Positions 59,101-64,000 of a stretch of DNA of 64,000 bases are shown here, piece by piece (position 1 is the stretch's first letter; every line of letters starts with the position of its first letter). Made by a program: the position numbers and the translations under genes. Source of the stretch: Episyrphus balteatus (taxonomy: Eukaryota; Arthropoda; Insecta; Diptera; Syrphidae); assembly GCF_945859705.1 (NCBI RefSeq), contig NC_079135.1:15192501-15256500 (forward strand), read 5' to 3'. The notes below the pieces were generated by a model that did not search any database, was not told the DNA's origin, and worked only from the letters and a program-made list of their open reading frames with translations.

Positions 59101-60631
59101 AGAAAAAATATATTTGGGTGTAAATAACTCAGCAACCAGACCTCAAAAAAACTTTTGGTTTTCAGTTATGAATAGAACCTAAGAAACCCTTTCTTTTGAT
59201 ATCTCCCTCGATGAATTTGGGAGAAATTTTTAAAAATGCATTTTTTTCGGCAAGGGGTTAACCTTGATTTTTTCTCGAAAATCCAAAAAAAAAAAAATAT
59301 AATTTTTGTCATTTAAATGCATATGCCTGTTCACTGTGAACTCATATTTGTAAACCAAAACTTGTTTCGAGACTTTGGTTCTCAAATATCTGCCTCCGAA
59401 TGTTTGAAAAAATATTTTTGGATTTAGATGCAAATAACTCAGCAACAAAACCTCAAAGAAACTTTTGATTTTCAGTTATGAATAGATGTTAAAAAGACCT
59501 TTCTTTTGAGACCTCACTCGATGAAATTTGGAGGAATGTTTTTTTAGAATGCATTTTTTATCGACAAGGGTTTCCTTTCTATGTAACTGGTGCATTAATT
59601 AAATTCAATAAAAAATCTGTTAAAGAATAAATTCCCAAATACCGCATATTAATTTTTTTTTGAAAATTCAATCATTGTTCGTTTTTTTGGCCGGAAAAAA
59701 AAACTCAGACTTCCAAAAAGATTACAAAGCAAACAAAACAAAAATATTTTCTTGGAAACATAATAAATTGCTTATTTCCCTTTGGACTATAAACACAAAA
59801 GACGACCAGACAAAAGATTGAAAAGCTCTCTTTTACATTTTATTTTATAAAAAATAAACAATCCACAAAAAATAAAAAAACTTCCAAACAACTACAACTG
59901 ACAATAATATTGTTTGTCTTTCTTTTTTTTTTTTATTTTTTACCACAGGCGATATCTTTGTTCTCGTATTCAGTATGGACTCAAGAGAATCCTTTGAAGA
60001 GGTCGTCCGGTTGCGAGAACAAATACTCGAGACCAAATGGAGTGCACAGTCTGGCGGACGATCGAAAAAGAACCTCCCCAAAGTACCAATGGTTATAGCT
60101 GGTAACAAATGTGAACGAGATATGAAGTAAGTTTGCTTTTTTCTTTTCAAAAAAACATCAACAATCATTATAAAACACAAATATCATCTCATTTATTTTG
60201 TACAAAACAGAACCGTTCAGACTGAAGAAGTAATGGCTTATTGTGCGGGTCAGGATGCTTGTTGTGTATTTGTCGAGTGTTCAGCCAAAAAGAACATACG
60301 GGTCGATGATATGTTTTACGAATTATTTCTGGCGGCAAATCTACCACTGGAAATGGCTCCCAACCATCATAAACGTGTGAGTACAGCCTTTGGATCACCA
60401 TGCACCCTGCCACCACCACACACCGCCTCGAATCGATCCAAAAAGTGCACTCTGTCAATTAAACGACGGCTGAGTGATGCTTGTGGCGTAGTGGCGCCCA
60501 ACGTGAGGCGTCCCAGCATTCGTACAGATTTGATGATAATGCGCAGCAAGACATGCTCTTTGGGTGAGGGTGTGGGATCAGATGCAGCCGGTTTCATGGG
60601 CAGAAATACGACTGGTTGTGTATTGCAATAA
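42602..60631 (+). CDS. RASD (Dexras1/Rhes)-type Ras-related GTPase, whole gene
   Basis: Four coding exons, 42602-42960, 48520-48713, 59949-60126 and 60211-60631, join with correct phases across GT-AG introns of 5559, 11235 and 84 nt into 383 residues. The GTPase core (about 113-290) has P-loop GSARVGKT (120-127), switch I SYTPTIEDFHRK, DTSGNHPFPAMRR (167-179), NKCE (237-240) where Ras proteins have NKxD, and ECSAKKN (266-272). The C-terminal region contains GVVAPNVRRPSIRTDLM, matching the vertebrate RASD1/RASD2 cationic tail, and the protein ends CVLQ, a CaaX box for prenylation. Vertebrate homologues have about 270-280 residues; this one has an extra N-terminus of about 110. RASD proteins bind G-protein subunits and are stimulus-induced in mammals; the fly role is inferred. 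No neighbouring gene suggests a partner. Confidence 0.95.
43601..45392 (+). mobile_element. Repeat family A, longest copy, in RASD intron 1
   Basis: About 1.8 kb, from AGAGGTTGTCTGTAAAGCC to GACGTTATCACGTCAAAAAA, collinear with the copy at 4338-5866 and with the reverse complement of 1-545. Imperfect terminal inversion TTTACGTGATAACGTCG versus GACGTTATCACGTC. No long frame. It lies in the sense direction of the gene. Confidence 0.8.
45733..46119. mobile_element. MITE with perfect 9-bp target duplication, in RASD intron 1
   Basis: ATTTTAACT flanks the element exactly, at 45724-45732 and 46120-46128. The termini CACAGTACACATAAAAAGG and the mirrored CCTTATTATGTGTACTGTG are inverted repeats of about 35 bp with one mismatch. 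The left part also holds the palindrome CTGACATTGGTCGCC...GGCGACCAATGTCAG at 45769-45819. A 9-bp duplication fits Mutator-like or Merlin-like elements; I cannot decide which. Confidence 0.85.
46310..46392 (+). mobile_element. Foldback family E, small diverged fragment
   Basis: TTTCAAAAACGGGAGCTGA, CTGACTTCGGATTCGAG and AACCAGTG parallel the right end of the elements at 34085-34177 and 54100-54220. Confidence 0.55.
48520..48713 (+). CDS. RASD-type GTPase, coding exon 2
   Basis: Follows a long pyrimidine tract ending TTTTGTATAG. Encodes the P-loop remainder, switch I with YTPTIEDFHRK, and switch II DTSGNHPFPAMRR, ending in FLT plus one base before GTAAGT. The sequence is nearly identical to vertebrate Dexras in switch I and II. 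Confidence 0.97.
48855..49586 (+). mobile_element. Repeat family B, complete copy, in RASD intron 2
   Basis: Starts with the near-perfect 20-bp palindrome ACTTGCTCTATAGGGCAAGT and ends TGCGACCCAGTCGTGCATTT. Matches the reverse complement of 62083-62824 over its length (732 versus 742 bp). Contains a short array of GTGCGTCTGT units at 48978-49008. No coding capacity. A terminal palindrome, a short internal tandem array and no target duplication resemble Helitron-type non-autonomous elements, but this is not proven. Confidence 0.85.
50930..51590. repeat. Degenerate TCACTTA-type repeat, interrupted
   Basis: TATCACTTATCACTTAT-like words fill 50930-51030 and, more degenerate, 51368-51590. Between them lie a family D fragment in reverse orientation (51031-51250, with AAGTCTCGAAACAAGTTT and ATGAGTTCACAGTGAAC) and a GC-richer patch at 51296-51362 of unknown origin. 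Confidence 0.6.
52958..54601. mobile_element. Foldback element with TA target site (outer), Tc1/mariner-like ends
   Basis: The ends CACTACTAGAAAAAATTAAG and the mirrored CTTAATTTTTTCCAGTAGTG are flanked by TA on both sides (52956-52957 and 54602-54603). The arms of about 215 bp match closely and include GGCCGTAACTTCGAAAGAAA and AACCTCCGCGGTTTTTGAG. A family E foldback sits in the middle. TA duplication with CACT ends points to Tc1/mariner-type mobilisation. Confidence 0.85.
53266..54220. mobile_element. Foldback family E, full copy (inner)
   Basis: Ends ACACTGGTCAACAA and TTGTTGACCAGTGT, with arms of about 395 bp (53266-53665 and 53825-54220) around a centre of about 160 bp. The arms share GGATTATCTCAAAAACGTGA-type words in opposite orientation. 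Inserted within the element 52958-54601. The 133-codon minus frame at 54026-54427 runs across both elements and is a by-product; its related frame in the copy at 33636 is only DNA homology. Confidence 0.88.
56244..56589. mobile_element. Perfect-looking hairpin element, 346 bp
   Basis: ATCACAACAAAAACATTACT at the left edge is mirrored at the right edge, and the arms pair over about 147 bp with only a few mismatches (AGTTCACCTATGTTGAAATT, CAAATTCGTATCAATAAAAT). The loop of about 55 bp is itself partly palindromic. No target duplication seen. Low divergence suggests recent origin or gene conversion between the arms. Confidence 0.85.
56600..57360 (+). mobile_element. DINE-1/Helentron-like element with tandem units, microsatellite and 3' hairpin
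   Basis: About three tandem units of about 145 bp, marked by GGCGGTTGCCACGCCCC (56660), the same word at 56804 as GGCGGTTGCCACACCCC, and at 56952 GGCGGATGCCACGCCCC. These are followed by a (GTGA)n(GTCA)n microsatellite at 57089-57120 and a subterminal hairpin GGGCACTACCGTGCCC at 57337-57352. Central tandem units, microsatellite and 3' hairpin in this order are the known architecture of DINE-1/Helentron elements. The 61-codon frame at 57099 lies in it and is not a gene. Confidence 0.7.
58528..58677. mobile_element. Small MITE with CAGTCGAC termini
   Basis: CAGTCGACAACCTCTAAGT at the left is mirrored by the complement of CAGTCGACTCCCTCTAAGT at the right. TA precedes the left end and TG follows the right, so a TA duplication may have mutated. 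The interior repeats CGAGTTAGAGGGA. Probably a Tc1/mariner or pogo-type non-autonomous element. Confidence 0.7.
58790..59590 (+). repeat. Repeat family D, tandem units of about 302 bp
   Basis: About 2.6 units, marked by CTCGATGAATTTGG at 58908, 59209 and (as CTCGATGAAATTTGG) 59515, and by GTGAACTCATAT(C/T)TGTAAACC at 59033 and 59335. The first unit carries an extra 22-bp duplication around 58878-58921. An inverted fragment of the same family lies at 51031-51250. Confidence 0.85.
59949..60126 (+). CDS. RASD-type GTPase, coding exon 3
   Basis: Starts after TTTTACCACAG and ends before GTAAGT. Encodes GDIFVLVFSMDSRESFEEV, a loop with SAQSGGRSKKNLPK, and the guanine-specificity motif as AGNKCERD with Glu in place of the usual Asp. 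Confidence 0.96.
60211..60631 (+). CDS. RASD-type GTPase, coding exon 4
   Basis: Starts after TACAAAACAG and runs to TAA at 60629-60631. Encodes the last helices with ECSAKKNIRVDDMFYELF, then a basic tail with RSKKCTLSIKRR and APNVRRPSIRTDLM, then a Gly-rich stretch and the CaaX box CVLQ. The final Gln allows farnesylation by the general rule for CaaX boxes. Confidence 0.96.
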
Positions 60632-62082
60632 TTTGGATATATAAATTCGACTAAGAGAAACAAAAAATTGTACTAGATTTAAAATGTAAATTTTTTTAAT
60701 TGCGCTTTAAAAGAGTGTAGGTTAGAAAAGAAAAAAATCCTTAAAGGAAGTTCTTTTCTTCTAAAAAAAAAAAGTTGATCTAATAATTTACTACTATTTT
60801 AAGCTTCATTCTCATTCTTATTTTGCTTTTAAAATACGTTTGTTTGACGTAAGTTGAATATTCGCCAGATTGTACGGTCAGTCATTTCCGGTTTGTGTAT
60901 TACCATAACTAACTCTCTCCATCTTTTATAGTTCATTTGCATACGTTCAAGCTTAGTGTAACATCTTTTCCAACAATTTATTATTATATCTCTTCTTCTC
61001 TTGTTAGAAGGATATTCTCTGGAAAAAATAAGGTTTCTATCCATCGTGACTTTTTTTAAACTTTTTTTTTTGTTTTGTAAAAGTAATTTTAGGTTTATTT
61101 TCCTTTTCCTCTTTGGTGTACGAAGGACACCACATCGAGAGAGTGATTTACATTTTTCCACGTAAAATTTTGTTTGTGGGGGGTAGAACTTAAAAAAAAT
61201 GAAATATCATTCACATCACACCTTTTTCGCGCTGTTTGTATAACTTTGTGGAATTATGTAGGAAGGTAGAGAGTATTAATTTTATTAAGGTTATGGAGAG
61301 AAGTAGCATTTTGCTAAATCAGCATAGTCTTCGATATAACGAAAGGGGAAAATTTATTATTTTACACATAAAAAAGGGACGAGAGAGCGAATTTACATAA
61401 ATAAATGTGAACAGGATGGTTTAGCGGCTTAATAGAATTTTCGTTTTTTTTTTTGGCTGGGTAAATATTTTCAAGGACACATGATTGGGAGATTATAATG
61501 ATTTTTTTTTTTTATTTATTTATAGAAGACTAAATTGAGATTTTGAAATGAAAGTGAATTGAGTGTGTGAAAGTTTGAGTGCGTAAAGTTACAGACGAAC
61601 ATGCATTTTAAACAACTATGTTCAACTTTGAAAAAAAGCTTTAAACAAACTTCTTGATTACAATTTTTTTTTGTACCTACTGAATGATGATTATTCAATA
61701 GCGGTTTAATATATTTTTATTATCAGTTAATCTTAAACACTATTTATTTTATTAACTTAGTTTTTCATATAATCATTTTTATTAGAATTTTAAGTTAATT
61801 TCTTTTAAGGAACGACAATATCCAGAAAATGGTTTTAGAAAAAACTCCTTCTTGTTAAATTTCAGAATTATTTTTTAATGGTTTTCATGCAGAGATCAGA
61901 TATAAATCTCAACCTTTTGAAAGGTTCCTTAATAACTCTTATTTGTCACCATTTTCAATAAAGGTCATAAAATAACCTTTATTTTAAAAAAAAGAAAAAT
62001 TTCGGTCAAGGTCTGAGAGAAACCTTTATTTTGTATTTTTTCATGTTTCGGTTAACCAGTGAGATTTATCGCTGAGAGAAAA
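60632..62082. other. 3' region of the RASD-type gene and following intergenic DNA
   Basis: The first AATAAA on the plus strand that I see after the stop is at 61400-61405, giving a possible 3' untranslated region of about 770 nt. The 110-codon minus frame at 60829-61161 is Lys/Arg-rich and lies in this presumed untranslated region without a recognisable domain. GAGATTTAT/ATAAATCTC words near 61903 and 62060 recur beyond 63730. Confidence 0.4.
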
Positions 62083-62824
62083 AAATAAAATGCACGACTG
62101 GGTCGCACGTACTTGCTCTTGTAGTTCAAAGCATCTTTATCTTAAATATTTATTGGAAATTTAAGATTTTGTGAAAAAAAAAAATAAAAACAAAAAAAAA
62201 ATCGAAAGTTAAAAAAATTCAATTTTTTAAAAATTTTTTGAAAAACTTTTTTTTTAAATTTTTTTTTACATTTTACACTTCAATACCTATGATGTCTGTA
62301 AATTTTGAAAAAATTGACTTATGCTTTGATGAAATATATGAACTTAAAAAACATGTCAATTTTTGAAAAACGGCAACGCCATATTTCCGCTCTTGGCATT
62401 TTTTGAGAAAAACTAAAAACGCAGTTTTGTTGGAATCAATAAGAGTACTGCGCACACCAAATTTAAATGAAATCGTTAGAGCCGTTTTCGAGAAATTTGA
62501 AATACCTCGAAAACGTTATATGGGAGATATGCGTTAAATTGGAGATATTAAAAAAATAAAAAAAACGGACCTAGGGAATTACGTAAAAATCATCTGTACC
62601 AAGTTTCAAGCAAATCCATCCACCCGTTTAGGCCCTAGCTCGATGTACAGATGGACGCACAGACGCACAGACGCACAGACGCACAGACGCACAGACGCAC
62701 AGACCGACGGACGGCATGACGAAAACCACTTTTTTGATCTTCTCCATCATCGTAATGTTGGTTTTGATTAAAACCTCGATTTTTTTTTTCTACACGAAAC
62801 CAATACTTGCCCTATAGAGCAAGT
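62083..62824 (-). mobile_element. Repeat family B, complete copy
   Basis: Reverse complement of 48855-49586 with very few differences apart from the number of GACGCACA units (62653-62702, more than in the other copy). Ends in the palindrome ACTTGCCCTATAGAGCAAGT. The near identity of two copies 13 kb apart suggests recent activity. Confidence 0.87.
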
Positions 62825-62849
62825 AATAAATCTCATCTGCAAATGTATC

Positions 62850-63360
62850 AATTCCTAGAGACATGAGAGTGGTGCCATATGAAAGCTTATATTCTCAGCT
62901 ACCCGATGGTGGTATACCTAATCGGGTTTTTGGAATTTTCAATTTTTTTTTTTCAAAATTCCGAGAAAATCGCGTCTGAAAGTTGGGGTAAAATTTTTTT
63001 TCGAAAAATCCCCGAATCTTTGGACGCTCCTGGAAGCTAAACCGCTTGAGAGCAATTTTTGGGAGTGATGCCAAATGATAGCTTGTGTCATGGGCCTACG
63101 CTTTGCACATTGTCAGATTTTTAAAAAATCATCTTTCATGTTAAAACGCCACATCATGCCAATTTTTTCAGAATCGGGCTTAACTTTTTTGACCTTTAAG
63201 TTCTTCCGGTTTGAGAACGCGTGGACCTACAGGGATAGGAGTTGTACCCAAATGTAGGTTAGAGTCCCCGCTACCTTTTGCCATCAAAAATTTTTTTTAA
63301 TTCCGAGATATAGCCGTTTGAAGTTGGGCCGACGAAAACGCTTCTGGAAGCTGAACGCTT
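62850..63360. repeat. Weak repeats of unknown family next to the hAT relic
   Basis: GCCATATGAAAGCTTAT (62874) and GCCAAATGATAGCTTGT (63069), and TTCCGAGAAAATCGC (62960) and TTCCGAGATATAGCC (63301), indicate diverged repetition with irregular spacing. It may be the non-coding body of a transposon that includes the transposase relic that follows. Confidence 0.4.
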
Positions 63361-63368
63361 TGACCTAG

Positions 63369-63518
63369 ATATTAGAACATCGGTCTCCTGAAGCATTTAA
63401 AATTGCATTGGTTGTGCTTGTCGTCCCAGCGACTCAAATCACTGTGGAAAACACATTTTCGTCTTTAGATTTTACTTTAAATGAAAAGAGATATAATCTT
63501 GAGTCTAAAGAACTTTGA
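63369..63518 (+). pseudogene. hAT transposase C-terminal relic
   Basis: An open stretch of about 49 codons bounded by stops (TAG at 63366, TGA at 63516) reads as an isolated dimerisation-domain fragment of a hAT transposase: VVPATQITVENTFSSLDF followed by NEKRYNLESKEL, which fits the family pattern of VPATS, then ER or EN, then FS, then RN(R/N)L. A one-base shift after KEL would extend the match, so the end is frameshifted. No catalytic part of the transposase is visible upstream. The copy is dead. Confidence 0.75.
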
Positions 63519-64000
63519 GAGTCTACTTAGTTCATACATTATTTAATACATAAACTTAGAAAAAACATCCTTTTCATTTTTATTTTTGCATTATAAAGAC
63601 ATTCTTGACATATTCGACATTTTCCTTTGAATTGACCATTTTTGATTTATTTTCAGCGAAAACGGTTAAAGGTTGACCTTTTCCATTAATTTTTTTTGTA
63701 AAAATCTCAACCATTGAGAGATATTTAAAAAAATAAAAAATAAATCTCAACCGATAACCTTTATTTTTGATTTTTAAAAATAAATCTCAAACCTTAACCG
63801 AAACTATTTAAAGTAATGTGGTAACTCTCAGAGAGAAAATGATTGAAAATAAAGGTTGACTGTTATTTCTGGTCTCTGTTTTCATATTTTTTGGTTTTAA
63901 AGAAAAGAAACAAAATGCCTTTTTAAAAGGTTTTTTTTAAACCTCCAAATGAAAACTATTTTTACTAAAAACAAAAGAATTTTTTTTTGTTTTTAATAAT
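63519..64000. other. Intergenic DNA at the right edge
   Basis: No gene. Contains repeated AATAAATCTCAACC-type words (63740-63800) that also occur near 61903, on the other side of the family B copy and the hAT relic. Confidence 0.4.

Noticed and set aside
60367..60663. 98-codon minus-strand frame opposite RASD exon 4, and other frames antisense to exons
   Set aside because: They mirror the well-supported coding exon and have no features of their own.
60829..61161. 110-codon Lys/Arg-rich minus-strand frame
   Set aside because: Composition follows local AG/CT bias, it lies in the presumed 3' untranslated region of the RASD gene, and no domain is visible.
1..64000. tRNA, rRNA or other structured RNA genes
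   Set aside because: I saw no tRNA A/B box pair with a foldable cloverleaf and no rRNA-like sequence; hairpins found are transposon inverted repeats.

Overview
The window is an AT-rich stretch of an insect nuclear genome, most likely a fly (Diptera, Brachycera). The reasons are GT-AG introns including 61-, 84- and 115-nt ones, an arthropod cuticle gene of Edg78E/Cpr type, an invertebrate-type lysozyme (destabilase), a RASD/Dexras-type GTPase, and very dense short inverted-repeat transposons. The order is inferred, not proven. I found only three genes that hold up; the rest is intergenic or intronic DNA dominated by repeats, and almost all other open frames look fortuitous or repeat-derived.

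Layout. 1-11.5 kb: no gene; fragments of two dispersed repeat families (called A and B here) and an inverted-repeat element (9242-10447) with an apparent 9-bp target duplication and a PIF/Harbinger-like MITE nested inside. 11.5-12.5 kb: a minus-strand three-exon destabilase/i-type lysozyme gene coding for a 243-aa protein with an N-terminal hydrophobic anchor. 13.2-16.1 kb: elements nested three deep, the innermost a TTAA-flanked piggyBac-like MITE, plus a 21-bp minisatellite. 18.3-19.8 kb: a 1.5-kb foldback. 22.9-23.2 kb: a hAT-like MITE. 26.06-28.59 kb: a satellite array of about 230 copies of an 11-bp unit with higher-order structure. 29.7-30.0 kb: an 8-bp minisatellite. 31.0-32.1 kb: decayed tandem repeats of about 240-300 bp. 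32.5-33.06 kb: a minus-strand two-exon RR-1 cuticle protein gene with TATA box and poly(A) signal. 35.3-35.8 kb: a second TTAA-flanked MITE. 40.3-41.0 kb: a double foldback.

42.6-60.6 kb: one plus-strand gene for a RASD (Dexras1/Rhes)-type Ras GTPase, four coding exons (383 aa) with introns of 5.6 kb, 11.2 kb and 84 bp. The two long introns hold many repeats: a family A copy, a MITE with a 9-bp target duplication, a family B copy, a foldback inside a foldback, a 346-bp hairpin, a DINE-1/Helentron-like element and a 302-bp tandem array. 62.1-63.5 kb: a family B copy and a relic of a hAT transposase C-terminus.

The three genes are functionally unrelated, lie far apart and show no sign of joint regulation. 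I did not find a convincing new biological system. The most distinctive observations are the higher-order structure of the 11-bp satellite, the changed guanine-specificity motif (NKCE instead of NKxD) in the GTPase, a membrane-anchored lysozyme-fold protein without its catalytic residues, and several cleanly bounded nested non-autonomous transposons.
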